64,000 bases of DNA from PFJX01 sp964393825 (GTDB taxonomy: Bacteria; Pseudomonadota; Gammaproteobacteria; Burkholderiales; Thiobacillaceae). The stretch spans positions 1 to 64,000 of the forward strand of contig CAYMUY010000013.1 of assembly GCA_964393825.1 (NCBI GenBank), in the 5' to 3' direction. Position 1 is the stretch's first letter, and the number at the start of each line of letters is the position of its first letter. The notes beneath the pieces are model-generated. The model did not search any database. It had not been told where the DNA came from and saw only the letters and a program-made list of their open reading frames with translations. Shown here piece by piece: positions 19,001 to 28,474 of this stretch. A program made the translations under genes and the position numbers.

Positions 19001-20103
19001 TCGGCATCGAGCAAACGCAGCAGGCGCAGGCGCTCCAGCTCTTTGGCCAGACGCTCGCCGCAGCGGCCTTCGGCGATGGATTCGAAACCGGCGTCTTCCC
19101 AGGCTTGCTCGTTTCGGACGGCTTCCAGTGCCTGCTGGAACGCGAGGGCGCTTAGTGCCAGCTCGGGCCGTGTTTGCAGGCCGGCCCAGACGCCATCCGT
19201 CGCGTTGCCCGGCGCGAGCGCGGCAACTTCCGCCCGTAAGGCCCGAATCCTGACCAGCGCGGCGAGGTCTTTGCCGATGTCCGGCTCACCTTCACCCGTG
19301 ACCACGGCATCCAGCGTCTTGCCGATCTTGCGCTTGCCCAGCCAGGACAGCGGCCAGATCGCCTTCTCGGCTTTGGCCCACTCTCGTTGAAGCTGGTTCA
19401 CGTTCAACTGCTCCACTTGCTCGCCGTATTGCACCGAGAGTTGCCTGTTTGTCTGGCTGATCTCTTCGAGCAGCCCGAACCCCTTGCGCATGGCCTCGGC
19501 CACGTCCGCCGGCCACGGCAGACCCAGGTGCGCGCGCATCGCCGCACGTTGCCGCAGCAACTTGAGGCCGTGCCGGCAAGCGTTGACGACTTCCTCCGTC
19601 CAGGAAGGTGCAAGCTCGCTATTGATCGCGTGGTGTTGGACCAGAAGCGCAGCCCCTTCGCACAGCCTGTCGCAAACCGCGCGCGCATCGTTGCGCAGGA
19701 CAAAACGCCAGTCGCGTCCGGCGGCATGCGGCAAGGTTCTGGCGAGCACGGCAATGGCGCCGCGAGCCCGTCGGTCGAACAGCGAGCGCGGCAGGCCGAC
19801 AGCTTGCAGGTAACGCTCACCCGCCTGGGTTACCGCGAGCGCTACCGGCACGACGGCGCGCGCGGCATTGATCAGGCCTTGTTGCCAGGTCGGCGACCAG
19901 TCGCCTTGCCCTATCGCCGCCAGGGGATGATCACCGAAAGCGCCATTTCCTACTGCCAGGGCATTGACCTCCAGGCGGTCGGCCACGTCGCGCATCGCTT
20001 CCATCGCGGCCGCGTCGTGGGCATGGGGCGACGGCCAGGACAGCGCCAGTGCCGGCAGGGTTTTTCCCGCGACAACCCGGCCGATGGCGTCATAAACGGT
20101 CAT
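16024..20103 (-). pseudogene. C-terminal part of a split DUF4011-type helicase-nuclease (motif II onward, nuclease, DUF3320)
   Basis: About 1359 aa from an ATG at 20103 (MTVYDAIGRVV). It contains the helicase half with FDLVVFDEASQIP (Walker B), VGDPKQLPPTNFF, AWHYRSRHESLI, ESVQGDERDIM and RRLNVAITRARQELRV. A REase_MTES_1575-like nuclease domain follows (ESPFEEAV, FRIDLAV, GIECDGATYH), and the C-terminus resembles DUF3320. The Walker A half is in the preceding frame (20090-22381), overlapping by 14 bases. Neither frame alone has a complete helicase. It may be a broken gene, or a two-chain enzyme translated by coupling at the overlapping ATG. Confidence 0.7.
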
Positions 20104-22381
20104 GCAGTTCCAGGCAGAACACGCCCAGGCCAACCTCGCGCAGTCGCCGATAGACCACGTCAAGGGCCGCGATTTTTTCGGAGACGAACAGCACCCGCTT
20201 GTGCTCGGCGAGGCACTGCGCGATGAGATTGGAAATGGTCTGGCTCTTGCCCGTGCCGGGCGGCCCGACCAGCACGAAATCCTTGCCGCGCGCGGCCGCC
20301 ATGACGGCGGAAAGCTGCGAGGAATCGGCGGCCATGGGGCAAAACGTCTGTTCCGGCGTGAACTCGCTATCGAGCCGCTTCGGGTTGGGAAAGGCGATGC
20401 CGGAGGGGTAGCTCTCGCGCGGCGTGTCGATGAGGTGGCGCACCACCGGGTTCTCGCGCAACTGCGCGGTACGATCGGTCAAATCCTTCCACATCAGGTA
20501 TTTGGCGAAGGAGAACATCGCCAGCGCCACGTCTTCCGATACCTCCCAGCCAGGAATGTCTTTCACGGCCTGAGAAACGGATTTCCAGATAGCGGCCACG
20601 TCCAGGCCGGCGTCATCCTTGGGCAACTCGCCTTCGGCGACGCCGAGGTTGAGCTTGAAATCCTGGCGCAGCATCTCAATGAGCGTCGGATTGAAGCGGG
20701 GTTCGTCATCGTGCAGGGTCAGGCTGAAGCCCGAGCGCACGCTTTTCCGGTGCAAGGTCACCGGCACCAGGATCAAAGGCGCGCGATAACGTTGGCCCGC
20801 CTGAGTGTTGTTCTTCTCGTCACGCGTCCAGGAAAGAAAACCCAGAGCGAGGAACAGCGTGTTCGCGCCGCCTTCCTGCATGGTCGTCCGGGCCGCGCGA
20901 TACAGCTCCACCAGCCGCGTTTCCAACTCCACCTGCGGGACGGCCACGAACACTTCCCGGCGCAGCAAGGCACCGCGTGCATGCTCGCGGCGCACGTCTT
21001 CGCGTTCGCGTCCTTCGTGGATCGCCTGATTGCGAGGATCGGCGCCATCCATGAGATCGGGCCGGGGAAGTAGCTTGATGGCCTGGCCTTCAGCCAGCAG
21101 GTCTTCGAGCGCGCCCGGGTCCGGCGCTTCGAGCTTGAGCGACTTCTTGCCACCCCTGAAATTCAGCAGGTTGTTGCGCAGAGACAGGTCCAGCAACTTT
21201 CTTTGCCAGCGCGCCAGGCGATCCTTCGGGTTGAGCGTGGCCGGGTCGGGTTCGGCAACGGCATCGTCTTCCGGGAGATCGGGTGCTTCGTCGAATGTCG
21301 GTTCGATGGCCGGCGGTGGCTCGACCGGGCCTTTGGGGATGGGGGTTTCGGCGCTTGCCAGCGGCTTGATCCGCTGCAAGCGGGCGCGGCGGATGTCAAC
21401 CGCCAGTTCGAAAGCCTCATCCTTTTCTTCGGAAATCTGTTGCGCCCCAAGTTGTACCGCATAGGAGAACGCGGGCGCCGGGCGATGCGTGGCGAGGGTA
21501 GTCTCGAACAGCAGCAATTCTTTGAGCTTCACCCGTTTGCGCAAGGCGGTGACATCGTCGACCACCGTGGTGGAAAACTCCTCGGGCTTGAGCCAGACGC
21601 CGACGAAGGCATGGCCCTTGGTGAAGACCAGGAGCGGATTCAACCCCGCTTGCTCGATCGCCGAACAGAACAGCAGCGCGAGATCGAGACAGGTCGCCAA
21701 GCCGGAATCGACAATCTGCACCGGCCCCCGCACCTTCTGCCCGGTATGCTCGAAGCTGGCCGGCGGCAGGGCGTAATCCAGGCCCAGGGCGGCTACCGCG
21801 CTCCAGATGCCGGAAGTCAGTTCCCAGGCGCGTTTCGCGCCACCCAGGTAACCATCCAGCGCCGGTTTTTTGCCGTGCTTGCGCAGGATTTCAGCGGCTT
21901 GCTTGAGCAGGCGCTCAACCGCCGGCTCGTTCGGCTGGACGAAGGCCGCGACCATGTCGGGAAGATGGGACAGGCCGCCCCACTGGTTCCGGGGCAGCAA
22001 TTCCACCGTGTGTTCGAGCCGCGCCAGTTCATCGGCGGTTTCATTACGGCGGCACAGGACGAAGGAAACCGTCGCCTTCTCCGCTTCCGTCAACCGGCTG
22101 AGCAGTGCGCCGTCGAGTTGAACATCCAGATCGGTGATGTGGTAACGCTCGCCGATGCCTACCGCATCGACCCGCCATACTTTCGGCTTCAGAAAGGAGG
22201 GGGTCGATTCGATGCGCAGTTCGAGTTCTTTGAGCTCAGTACCCGTATCGTTGGCGATGCTCAACTCGCGCAGCATCGGGACGGCATTCTGGAAATCCGC
22301 GAGATTCAGTTTCGCGCCCAACGTGGTGAAGATGCGTTGGGGCGTGCCTGGTTCTTCGGCTTTGTGCTCGGTTTTATCCAT
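20090..22381 (-). pseudogene. N-terminal part of a split DUF4011-type helicase-nuclease (Walker A half)
   Basis: 763 aa from the ATG at 22381, which has a purine-rich GGGAGAG site upstream; an earlier in-frame ATG at 22414 is less well placed. A transglutaminase-like segment (SGLATCLDLALLF ... TKGHAFVGVW) comes first, then DUF4011 (LLDLSLRNNLLNFRGGKKSL). The start of the helicase core follows: VGPPGTGKSQTISNL and RVLFVSEKIAALDVVYRRL. The frame stops 20 or so residues later after FCLELHDRL. The next frame resumes with MTVYDAIGRVV, and from memory of the family some 50-60 residues are missing between these motifs. That points to an internal deletion that also shifted the frame. Confidence 0.7.
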
Positions 22382-22414
22382 TCCCACTCTCCCTTCTGCC
22401 CCATATCTCGGCAT

Positions 22415-22668
22415 TGCTATTCCGAGACTTTCCCCAGGACCATGCTCTGATTTTTAGGCGCGGCACGCATATCCACACCAAGAGCGTGCATGGTGTCACA
22501 TCGGCTTAGGGGGTTCTAGCGAGTACACCAACCAGGCTACCGATGCCATGAGACGCGAAGCGCCTTACCGTGTCTGCGGCTACGTTCCTCCCGTTGATTG
22601 GTCGGACCTCGTTCCTTCGGACGGCCGCATGAAATAAGCTACCCGCTTTGCCAAACCCACCTACCGCC
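22415..22668. other. Right border of the accessory region, with a short unassigned frame
   Basis: The 5' part probably carries the promoter of the minus-strand cluster. From about 22514 to 22637 a plus-strand frame reads ATDAMRREAPYRVCGYVPP and ends at a stop. It has no start or match I recognise and may be a gene remnant. I see no tRNA, integrase or direct repeat matching the left border. Confidence 0.35.
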
Positions 22669-24561
22669 ATGGCCGCGCCCAACCCTCTGATCCTCGCCAC
22701 CGTCGATCATCTCGCTCGCTTCGCGCCGTTCGACAGCATGGAACGGGAACACCTGATCTGGCTGGCGGAGCGGCTCAAGCTGACCTACTACGCCAAGGGG
22801 GAGACGGTTCTCGGGCCGGATTCGGGGCCGGTCAAAACCTTCTACGTCATCAAACAGGGCGTGATACACGGCGAGCAGGATGTGGTGCGCGCGCAGGATG
22901 ATGCCTCCTGGCTGGAACTGCATGAGGGTGAATGTTTCCCCCTGGGCGCCCTGCTTTCCAAGCGCGGCGTCGCCAGCACCTACCGTGCGGGACATGACAC
23001 CTTCTGCTTTGAACTGGCGGCGGCGGATTTCCGCGAATTGCTCAAGGCCAGTGATGCCTTCAACGATTTCTGCACGCGGCGCATCGCCAATCTGCTGGAA
23101 CAGTCGAAGCAGGTGCTCCAGGCCCAGTACGCCAAATCCAGCAGCGACCAGCAATCCATGTCGAGCACGCTGGAGACGCTGATCCGGCGCGAGCCGGTGA
23201 CCTGTTCACCGGATACGCCGCTGCGCGAGGTACTGGGAACCATGCACAAGCTGGGCATCGGCTCCATGGTAGCGGTGGACGAAAACAGGAAGCCGATGGG
23301 CATCTTCACCCTGCATGACGTCCTTAACCGGGTCGCCCTGGCCGAAGTCAGCCTGGACGTGCCATTCAAGACGGTCATGAGCCCGAATCCGCGCACTTTG
23401 CCGCCCCACGCCCTGGCCCACGATGCCGCCCTGGTCATGGCCAAACAGGGGTTCCGCCACATCCTGGTGGAGGAGGAGGGCCAGCTCAAGGGCCTGATTT
23501 CGGAGAAGGATCTGTTTTCGCTGCAACGCGTGGGCCTGCGCCAGATCAGCGGCGCCATCCGCAACGCGGAACAACTGGACATCCTCATCCACTCGGCCAG
23601 GGACATCCGGCAACTGGCCCACAACATGCTGGCCCAGGGCGTGGCCGCCGAACAGCTCACGCAGATCATTTCCACCCTCAATGACCTGCTCACCACCCGC
23701 ATCCTCGAACTGGAACTGCGCCGCGATCCGGCCGCCAAAGCCCTGGAGTTCTGCTGGCTGGCGCTGGGTTCCGAGGGGCGCCTGGAACAAACCCTGAATA
23801 CCGACCAGGACAACGGCATCATCTTCGCCGTGAAAGAGGGCGACGACCCCGAGGCTATCCGCGCCGTGCTCCTGCCCTTCGCCAAACGCGTCAATCTGGC
23901 CCTGGCGGAATGCGGCTTTCCCTTGTGCAATGGCGAAGTGATGGCCTCCAACCCGAAATGGTGTCTGTCGCTGCGGGAATGGAAAAACACCTTCGCCAAC
24001 TGGATCGACCACGGCGACCCGATGGCGCTGCTTTATTCCAGCATATTCTTCGATTTCAGACCGCTCCATGGCGCCGACCACCTGGCCTTCGATCTGCGCG
24101 AATGGCTGCGCGAAGCCGCCAAGAAGAACAGCCGCTTCCTGCACCAGATGGCGGCCAACGCCTTGCGCAATCACCCGCCCACCGGCTCGGTGTGGGATTT
24201 CTTCACCGGCAAGGGCAACATTCTCGACCTCAAGCTCAGCGGCATCACCCCCTTCGTCGATGCCGCCCGCATCTTCAGCCTGGCCGTCGGCGGCAAGCAG
24301 ACCAATACCCTGCAACGCCTGCGCGAGATCACCGGGCCATTGCGCATCGACCCGCAGGACGCGGAGGCCTGGGCCGATGCCTTCCTGTTCATTCAACTCC
24401 TGCGCCTGCAACTGCATCATGACCAGTGCGAGCGTGACGAGCCGTTGACCAACCAGGTCGACCCGGACAGCTTCAACAACCTCGACAAGCGCATCCTCAA
24501 GGAAGCCTTCCGCCAGGCGCGCAAGCTGCAAACCAAGCTGACCCTGGATTACCAGCTATGA
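22669..24561 (+). CDS. cNMP-binding / CBS-pair / DUF294 nucleotidyltransferase-like protein
   Basis: 630 aa. Residues 10-130 form a CRP-like cyclic-nucleotide-binding domain (FDSMEREHLIWLAERLKL, FYVIKQG). Two CBS domains follow (about 165-290), then DUF294 with LALGSEGRLEQT and NTDQDNG and the C-terminal DUF294_C region (LKLSGITPFVDAARI). ATG 22669 is preferred; a TTG 21 bases upstream is possible. The domain order suggests a nucleotide-responsive enzyme that may modify a partner, but the target is unknown. It is the paralogue of the gene at 3349 and precedes the DnaQ-like exonuclease, the pair I recall as commonly following DUF485-actP in related bacteria. Confidence 0.85.
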   Translation: MAAPNPLILATVDHLARFAPFDSMEREHLIWLAERLKLTYYAKGETVLGPDSGPVKTFYVIKQGVIHGEQDVVRAQDDASWLELHEGECFPLGALLSKRGVASTYRAGHDTFCFELAAADFRELLKASDAFNDFCTRRIANLLEQSKQVLQAQYAKSSSDQQSMSSTLETLIRREPVTCSPDTPLREVLGTMHKLGIGSMVAVDENRKPMGIFTLHDVLNRVALAEVSLDVPFKTVMSPNPRTLPPHALAHDAALVMAKQGFRHILVEEEGQLKGLISEKDLFSLQRVGLRQISGAIRNAEQLDILIHSARDIRQLAHNMLAQGVAAEQLTQIISTLNDLLTTRILELELRRDPAAKALEFCWLALGSEGRLEQTLNTDQDNGIIFAVKEGDDPEAIRAVLLPFAKRVNLALAECGFPLCNGEVMASNPKWCLSLREWKNTFANWIDHGDPMALLYSSIFFDFRPLHGADHLAFDLREWLREAAKKNSRFLHQMAANALRNHPPTGSVWDFFTGKGNILDLKLSGITPFVDAARIFSLAVGGKQTNTLQRLREITGPLRIDPQDAEAWADAFLFIQLLRLQLHHDQCERDEPLTNQVDPDSFNNLDKRILKEAFRQARKLQTKLTLDYQL

Positions 24562-24718
24562 ACCTGAATCCCTCGGTTGACCGCTTCTCGGCTTTTGTGA
24601 GGCCGCTTGGATGCGGGCGTTGGTGCCTACGATGGTGCTCACCATTCGGGTGGCGCCGTTACGCGGCCGATTGCACGGTTGTCGGGCCGTCCGGCCGCGT
24701 TCAACTGAGGAATCCAGG

Positions 24719-25423
24719 TTGAACTGGCTCGCGCGCCTGTTCGGCGCGAAACCCGAGCTGACGCCGGAACAGGCCGCGCGACTGGCCGCCTGGCAGGCCC
24801 TGCCCGCGCCCGACTTGAACGACCCGCATACGGCGAGCCGTTATGTGGTGGTGGACGTGGAGACCAGCGGCCTGAATCTGGTCAAGGACCGTCTCATCGC
24901 CATCGGCGCGGTTGCCGTCAGCGCGGGGAGCATCCACCTGATCGACAGCATGGAAATCATCCTGCAACAGGACCGCATCAGTACCCGTGACAACATCCTG
25001 ATCCACGGCATCGGCGGCACTGCGCAGGCGGAAGGCGTGCCGCCGGTGGAGGCCCTGCTCGCCTTTCTCGAATATCTCGGCAAGTCGCCCCTGGTGGCCT
25101 TCCACGTCGCCTTCGACAAAACCATGATTGACCGCGCCCTGAAAACCTTTCTCGGCCTCAAGTTCAGCCATCCCTGGGCCGACCTGGCCTACCTGGCGCC
25201 CGCCCTCTATCCCGATCTCGCCCGTTCGCACCGTTCCCTCGACCAATGGATGGAGCATTTCGGCATCGGCAACTATGCCCGCCACAGCGCCCTCGCCGAC
25301 GCCCTGTCCACGGCCGAGCTGTTGCTCGCCTTGCGCGACCGCATGAGCGCCAAGCACATCGAAAACTTCAAGATGATGCGCGACCTGGAGAAGGCCCAGC
25401 GCATGGTCAACTGGACCGGCTGA
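24719..25423 (+). CDS. DnaQ-like DEDDh 3'-5' exonuclease
   Basis: About 234 aa from a TTG at 24719 (MNWLARLFG), with GAGG at 24706-24709; a longer ATG start at 24611 adds a low-complexity, unconserved leader. The DEDDh residues are all present: VDVETSG, FHVAFDKTMID and the HSALADALSTAELL His/Asp pair. It resembles the epsilon-type exonucleases encoded with cNMP/CBS/DUF294 proteins rather than replicative DnaQ. It lies about 160 bases after the DUF294 gene and is likely co-transcribed. Confidence 0.85.
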   Translation: MNWLARLFGAKPELTPEQAARLAAWQALPAPDLNDPHTASRYVVVDVETSGLNLVKDRLIAIGAVAVSAGSIHLIDSMEIILQQDRISTRDNILIHGIGGTAQAEGVPPVEALLAFLEYLGKSPLVAFHVAFDKTMIDRALKTFLGLKFSHPWADLAYLAPALYPDLARSHRSLDQWMEHFGIGNYARHSALADALSTAELLLALRDRMSAKHIENFKMMRDLEKAQRMVNWTG

Positions 25424-25466
25424 GGCGGACGAGGCAGATTGGCATGTCGCTTGCGGCGCCGGAAAT

Positions 25467-26951
25467 CTATCCGCGCCGGTACTGGATCGCTTCCGCGAGA
25501 TGAGCCGCGCTGATCCGCTCCTGCCCGGCCAGGTCGGCCACCGTGCGCGCCAGCTTCAATACCCGGTGGTAGGCGCGGGCCGAGAGGTTGAGACGGGTGA
25601 TGGCCTGCTTGAGCAGGGTTTCGCCGGGTGCGTCGAGCGGGCAATGGCGGTCGATCTCGCGGCCGGAGAGGCGGGCGTTGGGTTTTTCCTGGCGCGCCAG
25701 TTGCCGTTCGCGCGCGGCCGTCACCCGCGCCCGCACCTTGGCGGAAGGCTCGCCGGCCTGAACGCTGGTCAGCTCGTCTTGCGGCAGGGCGGGCACTTCG
25801 ATATGCAGGTCGATGCGGTCGAGCAGGGGGCCGGAGAGCTTGCCGCGATAACGCGCCACCTGTTCCGGACTGCAATGGCATTTTCCCGAAGGGTGGCCGA
25901 GATAGCCGCAGGGACAAGGGTTCATCGCCGCCACCAGTTGGAAGCGGGCGGGGAAATCGGCCTGGTGCGCGGCGCGCGAGATGGTGATGTGGCCGGCTTC
26001 CAGTGGTTCACGCAGGGCTTCCAGCGCGGGCCGGGAAAACTCCGGTAGCTCATCGAGAAACAAAATTCCATGCGAGGCCTGGCTGACTTCGCCGGGACGT
26101 GGCGGATTGCCGCCGCCGACCAGGGCGACGCCGGAGGCGGAGTGATGGGGCGCGCGATAGGGTCGCACCTTCCAGGCCTCGGGACGGAAGCCGCCGGTCA
26201 GTGACAGCACGGCGGCGGATTCCAGCGCCTCCGCCTGTGTCATCGGCGGCAGGATGCCGGGCAGGCGCGCGGCGAGCATGGATTTCCCGGTACCGGGCGG
26301 GCCGCTCATGAGTAATGAATGGCCGCCCGCCGCCGCGACTTCCAGGGCTCGACGGGCGCCCCGCTGACCTTTCACGTCGGTCAGGTCGGGATAGGGCGGT
26401 GGCGTGCCGGCGGTGGGCGCGCTGGCGCGCGGCAGTGGGGTACGGCCGCTGAGGTGGGCGCAAACGGCGGGCAGGCTATCGGCGCCGTAGACCTCGGCGT
26501 CTTCCACCAGTGCCGCTTCCAGGGCGCTGCTTTGCGGCAGGAGAAAGGCGCGGCCGGAACGGGCGGCGGAAAGCATCATCGCCAGGGCGCCTCGAATGGG
26601 GCGCAGTTGGCCAGTGAGCGCCAGTTCTCCGGCGAATTCGAACTCGTGCAGACGGTTGCCCGGCAATTGCCCGGAAGCGACCAGCAGGCCGATGGCGATG
26701 GGCAGGTCGAAACGACCTGATTCCTTGGGCAGATCGGCCGGCGCCAAATTGATGGTGATGCGCCGCTGCGGAATCTCGAAACCGGATTGCAGCAGGGCCG
26801 CGCGTACCCGGTCGCGCGCCTCCTTCACTTCCGCTTCCGGCAGCCCCACCAGGGTCATGCTGGGCAAACCGTTGGCGAGATGCACTTCCACCGCCACTTC
26901 CGGCGCATCCATGCCGGCCAGGGCGCGGCTGGTGACTACGGCCAGACTCAT
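25467..26951 (-). CDS. comM: YifB/ComM family Mg-chelatase-like AAA+ ATPase
   Basis: 494 aa. An N-terminal Lon-like ChlI domain (MSLAVVTSRALAGMDAPEV, GLPEAEVKEARDRV) is followed by an AAA+ core with Walker A SGPPGTGKSMLA and Walker B ILFLDELPEF, then a Mg-chelatase C-terminal domain ending HLAEAIQYRRG. It has a CPCGYLGHPSGKCHCSPEQ cysteine cluster typical of the family. ComM is a hexameric helicase promoting branch migration during natural transformation. The start at 26951 matches the conserved N-terminus; upstream in-frame sequence is repeat DNA. Confidence 0.92.
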   Translation of the reverse strand: MSLAVVTSRALAGMDAPEVAVEVHLANGLPSMTLVGLPEAEVKEARDRVRAALLQSGFEIPQRRITINLAPADLPKESGRFDLPIAIGLLVASGQLPGNRLHEFEFAGELALTGQLRPIRGALAMMLSAARSGRAFLLPQSSALEAALVEDAEVYGADSLPAVCAHLSGRTPLPRASAPTAGTPPPYPDLTDVKGQRGARRALEVAAAGGHSLLMSGPPGTGKSMLAARLPGILPPMTQAEALESAAVLSLTGGFRPEAWKVRPYRAPHHSASGVALVGGGNPPRPGEVSQASHGILFLDELPEFSRPALEALREPLEAGHITISRAAHQADFPARFQLVAAMNPCPCGYLGHPSGKCHCSPEQVARYRGKLSGPLLDRIDLHIEVPALPQDELTSVQAGEPSAKVRARVTAARERQLARQEKPNARLSGREIDRHCPLDAPGETLLKQAITRLNLSARAYHRVLKLARTVADLAGQERISAAHLAEAIQYRRG

Positions 26952-27020
26952 GCGGGACTCCCTTGTTTTTCGATGGGGCGGATATTCGGCCGACCGGCGC
27001 GTATCGGCAAGCGGCTTCCG

Positions 27021-27154
27021 TGCTCCCCTCCCCCACCGGGGGAGGGGCCGGGGGAGAGGGAAAAACGCCGGAATTCGCGTTGGTGCTAAATCCAGCGCCG
27101 GATCGAGCGCGGCTCCCTCACCCTCGGCCCCTCTCCCGGGGGAGAGGGGAGAAA
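27021..27154. repeat. CTC-rich palindromic repeat, family A copy 1
   Basis: Two GC-rich hairpins (CTCCCCCACCGGGGGAGGGG-type and CCCCTCTCCCGGGGGAGAGG-type) flank a core of about 50 bases containing ATCCAGCGCCGG. The same architecture occurs at 33137-33264, 34067-34187 and 38283-38388. It lies between comM and the dksA-like gene and may also act as the dksA-like terminator. Confidence 0.85.
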
Positions 27155-27201
27155 TGAAAATGGCCGCTGACGGCGGCCATTTCCAGAGGTGCGAACCGCA
27201 C

Positions 27202-27747
27202 TCAGTCGGCGTAGAGCTTTTCCAGGCGCTCGTGCTTTTCCTGCGCTTCGATCGACAGTTCCGCCGTGGGACGGGCAAGCAGACGGGGGATGCCGATGGG
27301 GTCGCCGGTTTCCAGGCAGTAGCCATAGGACCCGTCTTCGATGCGGGCCAGCGCGGTGGTGATCTTCTTGAGCAACTTGCGTTCGCGGTCGCGCACGCGC
27401 TGTTCCAGCATGTTTTCCTCTTCCACCGTGGCGCGGTCGTTGGGATCGGCGAAAACTTCGTTTTCCTTGAGATGCTCGCCGGTTTCGCGGGCGTTATCGA
27501 GGATCTCGTCGCGCATCGTTGCCAACTTGGCCTTGAAGTAGGCCAGTTGGGCCTTGTTCATGTAGTCGGCTTCCGACATCTTGAGCAGATCCGCATCGCA
27601 GGCGATGCTGGCGACAGATTTTGCGGTGGCCTTGGCGGTGGTTTTGGGCGCCGCTTTCGGTTTCGCTACCGCCTTGGGTTTTGCGGTGTCCGTCGCGGAA
27701 GTGCTGGCCGCTTTTTTGGCTGCTGTTGCCACGCTCGACTCCTTCAA
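27202..27747 (-). CDS. dksA: DksA-family RNA polymerase-binding regulator
   Basis: 181 aa. An Ala/Lys/Pro-rich histone-H1-like tail of about 50 residues precedes the DksA coiled coil with the ADPNDRA tip motif (canonical DxxDxA), and the globular domain GYCLETGDPIGIPRLLARPTA. Only the first of four zinc-ligand cysteines is kept (YC...T...S...A), so it is probably a zinc-independent DksA. It would bind the polymerase secondary channel and work with ppGpp. It is a single gene with the upstream region toward 27842. Confidence 0.88.
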   Translation of the reverse strand: MKESSVATAAKKAASTSATDTAKPKAVAKPKAAPKTTAKATAKSVASIACDADLLKMSEADYMNKAQLAYFKAKLATMRDEILDNARETGEHLKENEVFADPNDRATVEEENMLEQRVRDRERKLLKKITTALARIEDGSYGYCLETGDPIGIPRLLARPTAELSIEAQEKHERLEKLYAD

Positions 27748-27842
27748 AAATGATGGGGGTAAAAAAATAGGCGCGGATTATGCCATGTTCGCGCCGGTGT
27801 CTAGTGGCTCCCGCGCAATTGCTGTGTGCTCAACATTATTGC

Positions 27843-28415
27843 TTAGCGTCCCACCCGATACGGAAGGGAATGAATCAGGTGGCGTCGCCAGTTGGCGGCA
27901 TAGGCTTCGGCCAGTGCCGGATGGCCGCGCAACAGGAGTAGATTCTCCGCGTTGCGGTACTGAGCGGCGTGGGTGAAGTTGAAGGAGCCGGTGATCACGG
28001 CGGCGTCCGCCGTGCCGTTGTCCAGCACCATCACCTTGTTGTGCGCGGCGGCATGCTCGCCGTCCAGCCAGACCGGCACGCCCTGTTCCGCCAGCCACGC
28101 CACCAGGCTGGTGACGCCGCGCTCGTCCTGAAGCGGGTCGGCGATGACCCGCACGTCCAGGCCTCGGTGCTTCGCGTCGATCAGGGCTTGGCCAATATCC
28201 TTGTGGGTAAAGCTGTAGGCCTGCACCAGTACCTGGAGTTTGGCTTTGCGCAGGGCTTCGACCACCAGACTGGCGGCGTCGTCGCCCGGGGTGAACGCCA
28301 CCTGAACGCTGCCGCGCGCGGTGAGTCGCAGGGGTTCGCTGGCGTGGGCGGAAAAGGCGAGCAGGCACGCGAACAGCGCGACTACCGTGGGATGCGCTGT
28401 GCTTGCTAACCGCAT
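27843..28415 (-). CDS. Secreted phospholipase D-like (single HKD) protein
   Basis: 190 aa with a signal peptide (residues 1-25, ending FSAHA). One HKD motif is visible as HNKVMVLDN...ITGSFNFTHAA. The size and single motif match Nuc/endonuclease-type PLD proteins that act as dimers, so a periplasmic nuclease or phosphodiesterase is likelier than a lipase. Start ATG 28415; longer frames read into the intergenic region. It lies 59 bases downstream of the RsmB-like gene on the same strand. Confidence 0.85.
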   Translation of the reverse strand: MRLASTAHPTVVALFACLLAFSAHASEPLRLTARGSVQVAFTPGDDAASLVVEALRKAKLQVLVQAYSFTHKDIGQALIDAKHRGLDVRVIADPLQDERGVTSLVAWLAEQGVPVWLDGEHAAAHNKVMVLDNGTADAAVITGSFNFTHAAQYRNAENLLLLRGHPALAEAYAANWRRHLIHSLPYRVGR

Positions 28416-28474
28416 CGCCGTTATCCACGGAAATGATGCGGTTCGTTCCTCACCACATCCTACGGCTAGATGGT

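Noticed and set aside
20090..20103. Programmed ribosomal frameshift joining the two helicase frames
   Set aside because: No slippery heptamer or downstream structure seen at the overlap, and motifs on either side appear to be missing residues, which favours a deletion.
7521..22668. Integrase, att direct repeats or tRNA target flanking the accessory island
   Set aside because: None seen at either border; the mechanism of insertion is left open.
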